34,934 nt of DNA from Pseudanabaena sp. SR411 (GCF_002251945.1 NZ_NDHW01000215.1:341-35274); one strand, 5' to 3'. Positions 8,688 to 18,405 are shown, counted from the first letter of the stretch. Numbers and translations: made by a program. The notes: a model not told the origin generated them from the sequence alone.

Positions 8688-9263
8688 ATGAACGCCCTAA
8701 CTATCAGCCTAGAGCCAATATTTGAATTAACTGATGAAAAGTTTTTTCAACTCTGCCAAAAAAATCGCGATTTAAGATTCGAGCGCAGTGCTCAAGGAGA
8801 TATTACGATTATGGCTCCCGAAGGTAGTGACACAGGAATGCGTAGTTCTGACGTAAATGGTTACCTCTGGCTTTGGAATCAACAGAAGAAATTAGGCTTT
8901 ACATTTGGTTCTTCCGCAGGATTTATATTGCCTAATGGTGCAATGCGATCGCCTGATGCTTGTTGGATATTAAAAGAGAGATGGGATGCGCTGACTCCAG
9001 AACAACAATCTAAATTCGCACCAATTTGTCCAGACTTCGTGATCGAGCTAATGTCAAGAACCGATAGTTTGCCTACTGTCCAAGCCAAAATGCAGGAATA
9101 TCAAGACAATGGTGCAAGACTAGGCTGGCTAATTAATCGTCGCGATCGCCAAGTAGAAATTTATCGCATTGGACAACCAGTGGAAGTTCTCCAATCACCA
9201 ATTACGCTTTCTGGTGAAACTGTTTTACCTGAATTCGTTTTAGAGTTAGCCTCCATTTGGTAA
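8688..9263 (+). CDS. Uma2 family (DUF820) restriction-endonuclease-fold protein
   Basis: Uma2 proteins have a PD-(D/E)xK nuclease fold and occur in large numbers in cyanobacteria; their physiological role is unclear. The 191-residue frame has the family features: RFERSAQGDITIMAPEGSDTGMRSSDVNGYLWLW, GFILPNGAMRSPDACWI (motif Asp), CPDFVIELMSRTDSLPTVQAKMQEYQDNGARLGWLI (core ExL) and RQVEIYRIG. I chose the ATG at 8688 (MNALTISLEP) over an in-frame TTG at 8646 because family members begin shortly before such a stretch; AGAGG lies 12 bases upstream. It converges on the ABC ATPase gene with only three bases between stop codons and no terminator in the gap. Confidence 0.88.
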   Translation: MNALTISLEPIFELTDEKFFQLCQKNRDLRFERSAQGDITIMAPEGSDTGMRSSDVNGYLWLWNQQKKLGFTFGSSAGFILPNGAMRSPDACWILKERWDALTPEQQSKFAPICPDFVIELMSRTDSLPTVQAKMQEYQDNGARLGWLINRRDRQVEIYRIGQPVEVLQSPITLSGETVLPEFVLELASIW

Positions 9264-9266
9264 AAG

Positions 9267-10418
9267 CTAAATCTTGTTGTACGGATGATACAAAGTAACT
9301 CCAGATTCAGAATCAAAAGCATAGAGTTTATTTAGATCAAATCGCCAGAAACTGCGATCTCCAATTTGCCAATGATGTTCTAAGCCAATATCTGCTGAAA
9401 CTCGCGCTCTTAATTCGCTATTTTGCAATTTCAATAACACAATTGTTTCTGAGCCAAGAGCTTCCACTAGTTCCACAGTTCCCTCAAGATGGGCATCTGC
9501 TGATGTTGCAGGTTGTAAATCTTCAGGACGAAATCCGAGAATGAAGGAGCGATCGCTACCAATGCCTCTAAGTGGTAATTCATCAATGGCGATCGCCTTA
9601 ATCAAACTTTCCCCTTGTAAAAATCCATCGCCATTAACATTTACAGGTAGAAAATTCATCGGAGGGGAACCCATAAATCCAGCTACAAATTGATTTGCGG
9701 GTTTCCGATAAATATTTAGGGGTGTATCTACTTGTTGAATATCGCCTTTGTTTAAGACTACAATCCGATCTCCCATCGTCATCGCTTCGACTTGATCATG
9801 GGTCACATAAATCGTGGTTACTTGTAATTGCTTTTGTAACTGCACAATTTGCGATCGCGTATCACTGCGTAACTGAGCATCCAGATTAGATAATGGTTCA
9901 TCCATCAGAAATACTTGCGGATTACGAGCGATCGCTCTGCCTAATGCAACTCTTTGTTTTTGTCCACCCGATAATTCTTTCGGTTTGCGCGTTAATAAAT
10001 GAGAAATTTGCAAGGATTCAGCAACCTGCTGCACCCTTTGATCAATTTCAGCGCGTTGTTTTTTACTTGTCCTTGCAAACCAAGCTAAGGGCGATGAATT
10101 TTGCGATCGTTGCCGTCTCAACCCAAAAGCAATATTGTTATAGACCGTCATATGGGGATAAAGCGCATAACTTTGAAACACCATGGCGATATCCCGCACC
10201 TTCGGCGGCAAATGATTAATTTGGCGATCGCCTAAATAGATCGAACCATCGCTAACCTCTTCTAAACCTGCAATCAAGCGTAATAAGGTACTTTTGCCAC
10301 AGCCTGAAGGACCTACTAAAACTAGGAATTCGTGATCGCCTACCTCTAGATCAATTTCTTTCAGAACAACATTTTGTCCAAATTTCTTGGTCACACCACA
10401 CAATCGCACAGGAGCCAT
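9267..10418 (-). CDS. ABC transporter ATP-binding protein, MalK/UgpC type
   Basis: Energises an importer, most likely for sugars or glycerol-phosphate-like substrates (CUT1 family). The 383 residues comprise a nucleotide-binding domain with Walker A GPSGCGKST at 36-44, Q-loop VFQSYALYPHMTVYNNIAFGL, signature LSGGQKQRVALGRAIARNPQ, Walker B VFLMDEPLSNLDA and H-loop TIYVTHDQ, then a C-terminal TOBE/regulatory domain (FILGFRPEDL). An insertion of about 25 basic residues (RSQNSSPLAWFARTSKKQRA) sits between Q-loop and signature. A Shine-Dalgarno (AGGATG) precedes the ATG at 10418. No permease or binding-protein gene lies beside it, so the substrate is unknown; scattered transporter parts, with one MalK-type ATPase serving several importers, are common in cyanobacteria. 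Confidence 0.93.
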   Translation of the reverse strand: MAPVRLCGVTKKFGQNVVLKEIDLEVGDHEFLVLVGPSGCGKSTLLRLIAGLEEVSDGSIYLGDRQINHLPPKVRDIAMVFQSYALYPHMTVYNNIAFGLRRQRSQNSSPLAWFARTSKKQRAEIDQRVQQVAESLQISHLLTRKPKELSGGQKQRVALGRAIARNPQVFLMDEPLSNLDAQLRSDTRSQIVQLQKQLQVTTIYVTHDQVEAMTMGDRIVVLNKGDIQQVDTPLNIYRKPANQFVAGFMGSPPMNFLPVNVNGDGFLQGESLIKAIAIDELPLRGIGSDRSFILGFRPEDLQPATSADAHLEGTVELVEALGSETIVLLKLQNSELRARVSADIGLEHHWQIGDRSFWRFDLNKLYAFDSESGVTLYHPYNKI

Positions 10419-10543
10419 CGCAAAACATCCTAATCAAGTCAATTTTGAGATTTTCAGCAACTAAAAGAGATGAAAATCCCAAAACTAATTTTATCTCTTT
10501 GCGATCGAATATAACTGTCGCCACGCATGTTAGGACAAAATCC

Positions 10544-10594
10544 AAACCCAAAATAGAGTAACAGTGATTTGTGCTGCCACTCTATTTTGGGTTT
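10544..10594. repeat. Inverted repeat with AAACCCAAAATAGAGT arms
   Basis: Perfect 16-bp arms at 10544-10559 and 10579-10594, with a 19-base loop. The loop itself contains a weakly self-complementary CAGTGATTTGTGCTG. Confidence 0.8.
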
Positions 10595-10624
10595 ATACCT
10601 TATTAACCTTGGCGATAGAAACAA

Positions 10625-10681
10625 AACCCAAATAAATTTTAAAAGCCTTACAAAGCAAAGCTTTTAAAAATTATTTAGGTT
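10625..10681. repeat. Inverted repeat, 22-bp arms with two mismatches
   Basis: Left arm begins AACCCAAATAAATTTT and right arm ends TTATTTAGGTT. The apex region contains AAAGCAAAGCTTTT. It is the second of two tandem palindromes in this gap. Confidence 0.7.
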
Positions 10682-10811
10682 CTGTTATAAGATTGTCGCT
10701 TGATTTGTTAAGGAATATTACTTAGTTTCTAGGTACACCCAAACCTCGCTTTGTGGTCTAAATTAACCCTAAAATATTAAACCGATCATAAAACAATTCT
10801 AAAAAATATCT

Positions 10812-12005
10812 ATGTCCGATCCCAAGGTTAGCGCCGCCGTAGCAAGTCTCTATAACACCTATCCTTTTCCCCCCGAACCCATCTTAGATGAGCCACCACC
10901 TGGGTATAACTGGCGCTGGAATTGGCAAGCTGCCTATAGCTTTTGTACGGGGCAGAAGCCTGCTAGAGATAATATTCGGATTCTTGACGCTGGCTGTGGA
11001 TCGGGCGTAAGTACAGAATATCTAGTCCATCTCAATCCTGAAGCAACCGTAGTTGGGATTGATCTCAGCGAGGGAACCCTAGCCGTTGCCAAAGAACGCT
11101 GTAAAAGATCGGGAGCCACCAGAGCCGAGTTCCATCATCTCAGCTTGTTTGATGCTGATCAACTCGAAGGAGTATTTGATCTCATCAACTCCGTGGGAGT
11201 TTTACACCATACCTCCGATCCCATTCGTGGCATTCAAGCACTTGCTAATAAGCTTGCCCCTGGGGGATTGTTGCATATTTTTGTATATGGTGAGTTAGGT
11301 CGTTGGGAAATTCGCTTGATGCAGGAGGCGATCGCCTTATTACAAGGTGATAAACGTGGTGATTATGTCGATGGTGTAAAAATTGGTAGAGAGATATTTT
11401 CCAATCTACCTGAGACTAATGCTCTACGTCGTCGCGAAAAAGAACGTTGGGAAATGGAAAACACACAGGATGCTTGTTTTGCCGATATGTATGTGCATCC
11501 CCAAGAGATTAATTACAACGTTAAGACTCTATTTGAATTAATTGATGCATCAGGCTTAGAATTTCTAGGATTCTCTAATCCTCAAGTTTGGGACTTAGAA
11601 CGCTTGATTGGTAAAGCACCCGACTTAATTGCACGATCGCAACATCTTACAGAACGCGATCGCTACCGCCTGATTGAAGTTCTCGATCCCCAAACAATCT
11701 CTCATTATGAGTTCTTTTTGGCACGTCCTCCCATCCCTAAGCAAACTTGGCAAGTTGATGCAGAGCTACTTGCGGCAATTCCTGAGCCTACTCCCTGTAT
11801 CTATGGCTGGAAGGATAGCCCGAACTTCTTTGACTATAATTATCAAATGGCAAGAATTAGTGATGCAGAATGGAAGTTCTTATTAGCTTGTGATGATAAT
11901 CAAACGAAACAGCAAACAGTTGCCCAAATTTTGCAATCCGTTGATGCAAGTTTAGATGATGTGCGATCGCTCCAAAAGCAGCAAATTATCCTTTTGAGCG
12001 CATAA
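10812..12005 (+). CDS. SAM-dependent class I methyltransferase
   Basis: A 397-residue protein with a Rossmann-type methyltransferase domain at about 50-175: motif I ILDAGCGSGVSTEYL, motif II VVGIDLSEGTLAVAK and the post-motif FDLINSVGVLHHTSDP (motif IV region) with LAPGGLLHIFVYG. The N-terminus has a distinctive VASLYNTYPFPPEPILDEPPPGYNW segment, and the C-terminal 200 residues lack a known domain that I recognise. Substrate unknown; the HHTSDP motif is typical of small-molecule methyltransferases. ATG at 10812 without clear Shine-Dalgarno. It is followed by a hairpin and then a membrane protein gene on the same strand, 128 bases away. Confidence 0.85.
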   Translation: MSDPKVSAAVASLYNTYPFPPEPILDEPPPGYNWRWNWQAAYSFCTGQKPARDNIRILDAGCGSGVSTEYLVHLNPEATVVGIDLSEGTLAVAKERCKRSGATRAEFHHLSLFDADQLEGVFDLINSVGVLHHTSDPIRGIQALANKLAPGGLLHIFVYGELGRWEIRLMQEAIALLQGDKRGDYVDGVKIGREIFSNLPETNALRRREKERWEMENTQDACFADMYVHPQEINYNVKTLFELIDASGLEFLGFSNPQVWDLERLIGKAPDLIARSQHLTERDRYRLIEVLDPQTISHYEFFLARPPIPKQTWQVDAELLAAIPEPTPCIYGWKDSPNFFDYNYQMARISDAEWKFLLACDDNQTKQQTVAQILQSVDASLDDVRSLQKQQIILLSA

Positions 12006-12014
12006 AAACCGAGC

Positions 12015-12057
12015 CCAAAAACTATTTTGTCTGTAATGAAGGCAAAATAGTTTTTGG
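12015..12057. terminator. Hairpin after the methyltransferase gene (probable terminator)
   Basis: Perfect 15-bp stem CCAAAAACTATTTTG/CAAAATAGTTTTTGG with 13-base loop, ten bases after the stop. Outer AAAACC and GGTTTT can extend pairing across small internal loops. No long T-run follows directly. Confidence 0.55.
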
Positions 12058-12133
12058 AGTTGGTTTTTAATTTTGCTTACCTGTATAGACAAAGCTAAAA
12101 CCCAAACGAGTAAAAATTTTGTAATCTTGCCCT

Positions 12134-12913
12134 ATGCCATCTCGATCCGCTAATTCTTCACAAATACAAACATATTGGCAGAAGTTTTTACCTTGGCTAG
12201 AATCTTGTGCAATCACCGCTTGGGGATTTACGTTGCTGAAGCTATGGCTTTCGGGACAGCTATATCTCCTAGTCCACCCCAACTACATTCCCTTAACCAT
12301 AATTGCAGGTATTGGACTAACCATTGTTGGGATCGCAGAAGCTTGGCGAGTATCAAAACGGCGACAAGGCTATACCAATAATCAACAACATGTGACATTG
12401 ATTAAGCCATCTTTGAGTAGTAGTTTGCTTTTGATCGTTGCGATCGTCGCTTTATTTATTAGTCCCCGCCCATTTACTAGCGAAAAAGCAATTCATCGGG
12501 GTGTTATCGACAATATTGCCGATGCCAGAACTATACCCCAATCTTTTCGGGCAAGCAACCGTCCCGAAGAACGTACTCTCGTAGAATGGGTACGCACGAT
12601 CAGCGCCTATCCTGAACCTGATGCATACAAAGGACAAAAGGTAAAACTTACAGGCTTTGTTGTCCATGCACCTGATCAGCCAGACAATATGTTTCTGATT
12701 ACGAGATTTGTGATTACCTGTTGCGCTGCCGATGTTTATCCTGTGAGTTTGCCAGTCAAAATTGCGGAAAGTCGTGCTAATTACCCACCCGATAAATGGT
12801 TGCAAATCGAAGGTCAAGCTGATGTAGACATTAAGGATGGCAAACGCCAAGTTGTAATTGTGGCAAGTAATATCACCGCGATCGCAGAGCCAAAAAATCC
12901 TTACGATTATTAA
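12134..12913 (+). CDS. TIGR03943/DUF1980 family membrane protein (YcgQ-like)
   Basis: A 259-residue protein with N-terminal membrane spans (about TAWGFTLLKLWLSGQLYLLV, IPLTIIAGIGLTIVGIAEA and LSSSLLLIVAIVALFI) and a C-terminal soluble beta-rich domain of OB-fold character (VKLTGFVVHAPDQPDNMFLITRF, then VITCCAADVYPVSLPV). The CCAAD motif with adjacent cysteines is characteristic of the family. Family members usually pair with a DUF318/COG0701 permease and are suspected of metal-related transport; that partner is not adjacent here. The stop lies three bases from the stop of the convergent permease gene. ATG at 12134; weak start signals. Confidence 0.75.
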   Translation: MPSRSANSSQIQTYWQKFLPWLESCAITAWGFTLLKLWLSGQLYLLVHPNYIPLTIIAGIGLTIVGIAEAWRVSKRRQGYTNNQQHVTLIKPSLSSSLLLIVAIVALFISPRPFTSEKAIHRGVIDNIADARTIPQSFRASNRPEERTLVEWVRTISAYPEPDAYKGQKVKLTGFVVHAPDQPDNMFLITRFVITCCAADVYPVSLPVKIAESRANYPPDKWLQIEGQADVDIKDGKRQVVIVASNITAIAEPKNPYDY

Positions 12914-12916
12914 CAA

Positions 12917-13759
12917 TTAGATGACATCAGCAAATGTCCTTTCCATTTTCCTAAAATACCAAATACCACTCCACAGCAATAAAAATACTAATCCGACTGA
13001 AAGCAAAAAGCTTGGCATATATATATTTGCCTCACCACCAAGAATTGCCCATCGAAATCCATCAATCACACCCACCATCGGATTAATGGAATATAGCAAA
13101 CGCCATTGCTCAGGCACAATATTGCTGCTAAAACCAACTGGAGAAATATACAAGCCAAACTGAATAATAAAAGGTACAACAAATCTAAAGTCTCGATATT
13201 TGACAGTCAACGCGGCTAACCATAAACCTGCACCCATTGAAGCTGCTGAAGCGATTAGGATAAAAAATGGCAATGTCAAAATTCGCCAATCAGGAACAAA
13301 GTTATACCAAGCCATTAATCCCAAAAGAATGATCCCTGAAATTAAGAAATCCACAAAACTGACAATCACTGCACTAGTTGGCACAATTAGTCGAGGAAAG
13401 TACACCTTAGAAATTAGATTAGCGTTCCCAATCAAACTATTGCTACACTCACCCAAAGCATTGGCAAAGAACTGCCAAGGTAACATACCTGCAAAAACTA
13501 GAATTGGATAAGGAACGCCTTGTGAGGGTAATTTAGCAATATTTCCAAACACCACAGTAAATACAACCATGGTTAGGAAAGGTTTAATTAAGGCCCAAGT
13601 AATGCCGATCGCTGTTTGCTTATAGCGCACTAAAATATCGCGCCATGCTAAAAAATAAAATAGTTCTCGATAGCGCCACAAATCCTTCCAATACTGACTT
13701 TCTATACTTCCAGCTTCAATTATTAGTTCTTTTTGAGAAGCACTACCTTGGTCATCCAT
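12917..13759 (-). CDS. ABC-2 type permease for polysaccharide or polyol-phosphate export (Wzm/TagG-like)
   Basis: A 280-residue inner-membrane protein with about six spans. Family hallmarks are the amphipathic N-terminus YWKDLWRYRELFYFLAWRDI, LVRYKQTAIGITWALIKP, then VVFGNIAKLPSQGVPYPIL, ANLISKVYFPRLIVP, the turn YISPVGFSSNIVPEQWR, NPMVGVIDGFRWAI and the end KMERTFADVI. Such permeases export surface polysaccharide together with a Wzt-type ATPase. No Wzt gene is next to it in the window, which is unusual, so the ATPase must be elsewhere. Upstream on the same strand are a HAD-like protein and an ABC exporter, so it probably belongs to a surface-glycan locus. ATG at 13759 gives MDDQGSASQK. Confidence 0.9.
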   Translation of the reverse strand: MDDQGSASQKELIIEAGSIESQYWKDLWRYRELFYFLAWRDILVRYKQTAIGITWALIKPFLTMVVFTVVFGNIAKLPSQGVPYPILVFAGMLPWQFFANALGECSNSLIGNANLISKVYFPRLIVPTSAVIVSFVDFLISGIILLGLMAWYNFVPDWRILTLPFFILIASAASMGAGLWLAALTVKYRDFRFVVPFIIQFGLYISPVGFSSNIVPEQWRLLYSINPMVGVIDGFRWAILGGEANIYMPSFLLSVGLVFLLLWSGIWYFRKMERTFADVI

Positions 13760-13809
13760 AAAGTTGAAACTTAGAATAAGCGTCTTATGTGAGTTGAAAT
13801 TTCGCCCAG

Positions 13810-15318
13810 CTACTTAGCAAAAAGCAATAAAAAATTCATATGAATAAATCGTCTTGACAATAAAATAACTGGACTAGATTTAAGGGCTTTCACAGCAAGC
13901 TTGCGAGACGAATCCTTATTGCCCTTTTGCAATTCTTGCCACGCATAATTAGAATATGTAAAACTATTTTGGCGAGCATTGACATATTTTAGTGCAATCT
14001 TGGCTAATAGATGGCTTCTTTGAATTGAAGCGGGCAGCCAAGCAAACGCATGAACGTAATTTGAAAATACAATCTTTAAAGTATCTTTGAATCCATACTT
14101 TGGAGCAAGATCGTAGAATTTACTTTCTGATTGATGGCGTGAAAATGGCTGTGTGCCGAAGGATTCAGCTTCAGCTTTACTTGGATTATAAATAAAAACT
14201 TTCAGTAAGTCTTCAGTAATTTGCTTAAAGTAATCGGATGTACACTCTTGGGGTTGTAAATTTTTAGTTAGACGCTCAGCAAAATTAACAATGGCCTGAT
14301 GCTGCACTAATAAGCCCCACTCAATACCACTTTCATTACTATCAGATCTCAAAATAGGCATATATCTATCATCTTGTTTGTCATATCTAACTGTACTTCC
14401 ATGATCTGCTGCCATAAACAACTCTAAAATTTGAGGATCACATAAAAAATAGCGATCGCTTCTGTCATTAACTTCTAGAAAATAAGGCATTAACTGATCT
14501 TGAGGGAATGCTTGAGTACTACTAAGGAGACCGAAAAAAAAGCCCTGTAAGCCCGTATCTGGGTAAATGTTCCCTGCTGCTAGAAGATTACTTAGAGATC
14601 TTTGGGATTTACCAGACCAGCCAATATCTACTGTGGCATAAGGTGTTTTGTCACCCATTCCTTCTTGCTTAAAGTATCCAATAGCTTTGTCCCGAAATAT
14701 CTTAGCCATAGCAAGAATTTGCTCTAGAACAGATGGATCTTGAAAGATTTCTATCAAGATCATAATTTCACTATCATTAAGCGCTTTGTCCCAACTGTCT
14801 TCTCTAAAATCATATCTAGAGAGGATATCAGCAATTAATTCTGGTGTCAGATTAACTCGTTCGCAAATTATACGAATCGAAAGAAATCCTGGATTATCGA
14901 TAAGCCAATTAAATTCCTGTTCACCTATAGACTCAATGGCGGGAAAGTGAAAAGCTTGTCTCGATCCGTAAAAATATCGGCAATCAATCTCATATCCCCA
15001 TTGACTAATGATCGTTTGAGCAACCTTAAAAAGAATTTGCCCATCCCTAGCCATGAAATATAGTCTTTGAATACCTTTCTGCTTCGCTTGTATTAAAACC
15101 CAATAGACGAAACCAAAAATGATTGGCGCAATAACATTAGTAGCAGTATCCCAAATCGTCTTGTTATTTATCGCAGTTTCAGGACAATCTAATCTACATA
15201 TACAGGCGGTCTCAACCAGTTGAGATCTAAAATAAGATGATAGTTTTTCATTTTCTACTATCAACTGTTCGTAACGATTGAGATCTGTTTTTATAGAAGG
15301 AGAGAAACTTACATCCAT
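13810..15318 (-). CDS. HAD-like protein related to COG5610, surface-glycan locus
   Basis: A 502-residue protein. After about 65 residues comes IIFGFVYWVLIQAKQKGIQRLYFMARDGQIL (RDG at 91-93), and later YATVDIGWSGKSQRSL and GLQGFFFGLLSS. Such stretches recur in large proteins annotated as predicted HAD-superfamily hydrolases (COG5610) linked to capsule and O-antigen genes. The classical N-terminal HAD motif DxDxT is not seen, so catalytic activity is doubtful. It lies between an ABC-2 permease and an ABC exporter on the same strand, which supports a cell-surface polysaccharide role. Assignment by remembered motifs; moderate certainty. Confidence 0.5.
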   Translation of the reverse strand: MDVSFSPSIKTDLNRYEQLIVENEKLSSYFRSQLVETACICRLDCPETAINNKTIWDTATNVIAPIIFGFVYWVLIQAKQKGIQRLYFMARDGQILFKVAQTIISQWGYEIDCRYFYGSRQAFHFPAIESIGEQEFNWLIDNPGFLSIRIICERVNLTPELIADILSRYDFREDSWDKALNDSEIMILIEIFQDPSVLEQILAMAKIFRDKAIGYFKQEGMGDKTPYATVDIGWSGKSQRSLSNLLAAGNIYPDTGLQGFFFGLLSSTQAFPQDQLMPYFLEVNDRSDRYFLCDPQILELFMAADHGSTVRYDKQDDRYMPILRSDSNESGIEWGLLVQHQAIVNFAERLTKNLQPQECTSDYFKQITEDLLKVFIYNPSKAEAESFGTQPFSRHQSESKFYDLAPKYGFKDTLKIVFSNYVHAFAWLPASIQRSHLLAKIALKYVNARQNSFTYSNYAWQELQKGNKDSSRKLAVKALKSSPVILLSRRFIHMNFLLLFAK

Positions 15319-15529
15319 TTGTTTAACTACACATACTTATAACAAGTTTAAAAAAGACAGCGCTATTTTAAAATTACAAAAACTTACTGGGTTTGATTTT
15401 TAATTTAGTCAAATAGGAACATCTTGTTTACGTGCGAATGTAAATGATTAAGAAGAGTTCTCGACATTTCATCTCCCAAATATCATTATTCTATTTCTTT
15501 GCCAGACAAACATATTTTTAGAAATCTCT

Positions 15530-17368
15530 TTAGTTTTGGGACGACTCGTTTTGCATTTGATGATACTTCCATAAACTACCTTTCTTCTCTATAAGCTCCT
15601 GATAACTTCCTTGTTCAACAATTTCTCCTTTTTCCAAAACAACAACGTTATCAGCACGAACAATTGTCGAAAGTCGATGGGCAATCATAATTACTGTGCA
15701 TCCCTTGGATAAGTTTTCTAATGATTCTTGAATTAATCTCTCTGTTACAGAATCAAGTGCACTTGTTGCTTCATCTAAAATCAAAATTTCAGGCTTTCGT
15801 AGCAAAGCTCGTGCGATCGCAATTCTTTGTCTTTGCCCGCCTGACAATCGTACACCGCGATCGCCAAGTACTGTATTAAACCCCTCAGGCATTGCTAAGA
15901 TAAAATCTAGAGCATTGGCTTGTTTAGCAGCTTCTTGTAACTCTATTTCATCGACTATATTTACTCCATAAGCGATGTTATCTCTAACTGAAGCATTGAA
16001 TATAAATGTATCTTGACTAACAATAGCCATCTTACGACGAAATGAATTGATTTCTAAATCTCTTAATTCAATATCATCAACCAAAATGTGTCCTTGAGTT
16101 GGATCATACAATCTAGGCACTAAATCAGCTAAAGTAGTTTTTCCTGCTCCTGAAGTGCCAACAAAAGCAGTGGTTTTTCCACGTTTGATGGATAAATTAA
16201 TATCCTTTAAAATAGGTTGGTCAGAACTATAACTAAAGTAAACAGACAAGAAATCTATTGATCTTTTTAAGCTCTTAAATTCCCTATCACCATTTAGAAG
16301 ATAAACTTTATCCTCTTCTTGCAGTACACTCCTAATTTTACTGTATGAGCCTGCAAAACCTGCTAATTCGGTTCTTATACCATTAATCTGTTGCACAAGG
16401 GGCATCATCCGAAACAGAACAAACATAAGAGTTAGCAAAGCCGAGATTTCTAATTTTCCCGCAATTACGAGAAAGTTAAATGCTACTAAAATAATACCAA
16501 TCAAAATTGCAGTGGAAATAGATTCTGCTAAAGGACGCACAAGACTCATATAAGAGAACAAATTAAGATGTGTCTTCCGCAAATTTAATGAATTTTTATA
16601 AAATCTTTCTCTCTCAAATTGTTGTGTACATGAGGTCTGGATTGTGCGAATACCATTAATAAATTCAAGCGTACCAGAAGCAAAACTAGAATAAGCTTGT
16701 GATGTTGGGAAACTCAACTCTCTTACTTTAATGCCAAATTTTGATATAAATAACGACAATACACCAAATAGAACTAAAGCAACTATGGATAACTGCCAAG
16801 ATATAACAAACATTGAGATAATGTAAACTATCAGCGTTGCTCCAGAAACACCAAGTGCCGAAGCAGATGAAAAAGACCGCTGGATAGACTCTATCTCATG
16901 GGTCATTGAATTGATTAAGTCGCCAGACTTTGAGCTTGAGTAATAACTCAAACTTACACTTATCAACTGCTCAAACATTGATTTATGTAAGCGATCACCA
17001 AATGAAGACTCTGTTGACAGAGCAAATACTGCCGCCCCATAGGAAAATATTGAACGCAAAAAAGCCGCAATAATTACTAAAAGCCCCAATCTGTTGAGTC
17101 TTTCTATATGGCTAGATTGTACTCCAAAGATAAAAGTGTCTATCCAACCTGTACCTGCTTGAGATGAGGATGTGCTAGTTATACTTTGTAGGAATAAATT
17201 AATTACTCCTACAGCAACCCCTTCAAATACTGCTCCTAGAATAGAAAACATTATTGCAAGTAAAGCAATTAACCAAAAATACTTAAATTCCCGAAGAAAA
17301 ATGTAGTTATGTCGCCAAAATTTACTATTTCTTACAATATTTTTGAAAAAGTCTGTTTTCAGGAACAT
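15530..17368 (-). CDS. ABC exporter with fused membrane and ATPase domains (MsbA/HepA-like)
   Basis: About 612 residues: six transmembrane helices in residues 30-320 (ABC_membrane type I) and an ATPase domain at about 355-600 with Walker A FVGTSGAGKTTLADLV, Q-loop IVSQDTFIFNASVRDNIAYG, signature RLSGGQRQRIAIARALLRKP, Walker B ILILDEATSALD and H-loop VIMIAHRLS. It likely exports a lipid, glycolipid or polysaccharide precursor as a homodimer. The sequence style resembles cyanobacterial HepA-type exporters, but no symbol is assigned. I prefer the ATG at 17368 (MFLKTDFFKN) over an in-frame TTG at 17380. It starts 32 bases after the pheS stop on the same strand, so pheS transcription may run into it. 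Confidence 0.92.
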   Translation of the reverse strand: MFLKTDFFKNIVRNSKFWRHNYIFLREFKYFWLIALLAIMFSILGAVFEGVAVGVINLFLQSITSTSSSQAGTGWIDTFIFGVQSSHIERLNRLGLLVIIAAFLRSIFSYGAAVFALSTESSFGDRLHKSMFEQLISVSLSYYSSSKSGDLINSMTHEIESIQRSFSSASALGVSGATLIVYIISMFVISWQLSIVALVLFGVLSLFISKFGIKVRELSFPTSQAYSSFASGTLEFINGIRTIQTSCTQQFERERFYKNSLNLRKTHLNLFSYMSLVRPLAESISTAILIGIILVAFNFLVIAGKLEISALLTLMFVLFRMMPLVQQINGIRTELAGFAGSYSKIRSVLQEEDKVYLLNGDREFKSLKRSIDFLSVYFSYSSDQPILKDINLSIKRGKTTAFVGTSGAGKTTLADLVPRLYDPTQGHILVDDIELRDLEINSFRRKMAIVSQDTFIFNASVRDNIAYGVNIVDEIELQEAAKQANALDFILAMPEGFNTVLGDRGVRLSGGQRQRIAIARALLRKPEILILDEATSALDSVTERLIQESLENLSKGCTVIMIAHRLSTIVRADNVVVLEKGEIVEQGSYQELIEKKGSLWKYHQMQNESSQN

Positions 17369-17400
17369 GGATTTGACCAATATCTAGCTTGAGTCTCAAT

Positions 17401-18405
17401 TTAAAACTGGCGCAAGAAGCGCAAATCACTTGTAAATAGACGACGAATATCGTCTATTTTATGCAAAACCATGGCAACCCGATCTACGCCAAAACCCCAA
17501 GCAAAACCAGTGACTAGTTCAGGGTCATAGCCAACAGATTTAAAGACATTAGGATCAACCATCCCACAGCCGCCAAGTTCGAGCCATCGTCCATTCCACA
17601 TCACATCGACTTCGGCAGATGGCTCAGTGAAAGGGAAGTAACTAGGACGAAAGCGAATTGGACAATCTCCTAAAAGTTCTTCGACAAAGGTTTTGACAGT
17701 ACCTTTTAGATCTCCAAAGGTTAGTCCTTCTTCTACGGCCAAAAGCTCGATCTGATGGAAAATTGGTGAGTGAGTGGCATCAATGTCATCTTTACGATAA
17801 ACGCGCCCAGGACAAGCAATTCTTAATGGAGGTTCATTTTCTTCCATGTAACGAATTTGCACTGAGGAAGTTTGCGATCGCAGCAATTTTCCATCGCTCA
17901 GATATAGAGTATCTGCCATGTCACGGGCTGGATGATCGGCAGGGGTATTGAGGGCTTCAAAGTTATAATAATCGGTCTCAATTTCTGGTCCTTGGGCAAC
18001 CGTAAAACCTAAGCCCACCAGAATGTCCAGCATACGGTCAATAGTGCTTTGGATGGGGTGCTGCCTACCTTGATAGAAATTCAAGATTCCTGGCATTGTC
18101 ACATCAAGAGTCTCCGCCTCCAAACGCTTAGCAATTACTGATTGCTGGATTGTGATTTTGCGTTCTTCTAGCTGAGCTTGCAAGGTCTGCTTAACTTGAT
18201 TGGCGATCGCCCCAACTTGAGGTCGTTCTTCAGCAGATAGCTTACCCATCGCACCAAGAATTTGAGAGAGTGTTCCTTTCTTTCCTAAGTACTCTAACCT
18301 TAACTGTTCTAATTCTTCAGGAGTTTGCACATCTCCAACTGATTTTGTTGCGAGTTCTGCTAGAGATTGCAATTGAGCGGTTAAGCTCTCTACGTCCGTT
18401 GCCAT
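17401..18405 (-). CDS. pheS: Phenylalanyl-tRNA synthetase alpha subunit
   Basis: Catalytic subunit of the (alpha-beta)2 enzyme that attaches phenylalanine to tRNA-Phe. The 334 residues have the N-terminal coiled coil ([12 protein letters not shown] to about 95), then class II synthetase motifs: [48 protein letters not shown] (motif 2 region), [45 protein letters not shown] and the motif 3 [13 protein letters not shown]-like stretch [17 protein letters not shown]. Length is typical. The ATG at 18405 has AGGAAA eight bases upstream; a TTG directly before it is less likely. pheT is not adjacent, as usual in cyanobacteria. Confidence 0.97.
   Translation of the reverse strand: MATDVESLTAQLQSLAELATKSVGDVQTPEELEQLRLEYLGKKGTLSQILGAMGKLSAEERPQVGAIANQVKQTLQAQLEERKITIQQSVIAKRLEAETLDVTMPGILNFYQGRQHPIQSTIDRMLDILVGLGFTVAQGPEIETDYYNFEALNTPADHPARDMADTLYLSDGKLLRSQTSSVQIRYMEENEPPLRIACPGRVYRKDDIDATHSPIFHQIELLAVEEGLTFGDLKGTVKTFVEELLGDCPIRFRPSYFPFTEPSAEVDVMWNGRWLELGGCGMVDPNVFKSVGYDPELVTGFAWGFGVDRVAMVLHKIDDIRRLFTSDLRFLRQF

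Larger units (their letters stand above)
10419..10811. other. Divergent intergenic region with two tandem inverted repeats
   Basis: Must hold the promoters of the minus-strand ABC ATPase gene and the plus-strand methyltransferase gene. No gene is seen. It is dominated by two hairpins (10544-10594 and 10625-10681), both with AACCCAAA-type outer arms. Because both flanking genes point away, neither hairpin can be their terminator. Confidence 0.6.

Noticed and set aside
13810-17368. Recent horizontal transfer of the glycan block
   Set aside because: It looks somewhat AT-richer, but it carries HIP1 octamers (for example near 14452, 15813 and 15858), so recent foreign origin is not supported.
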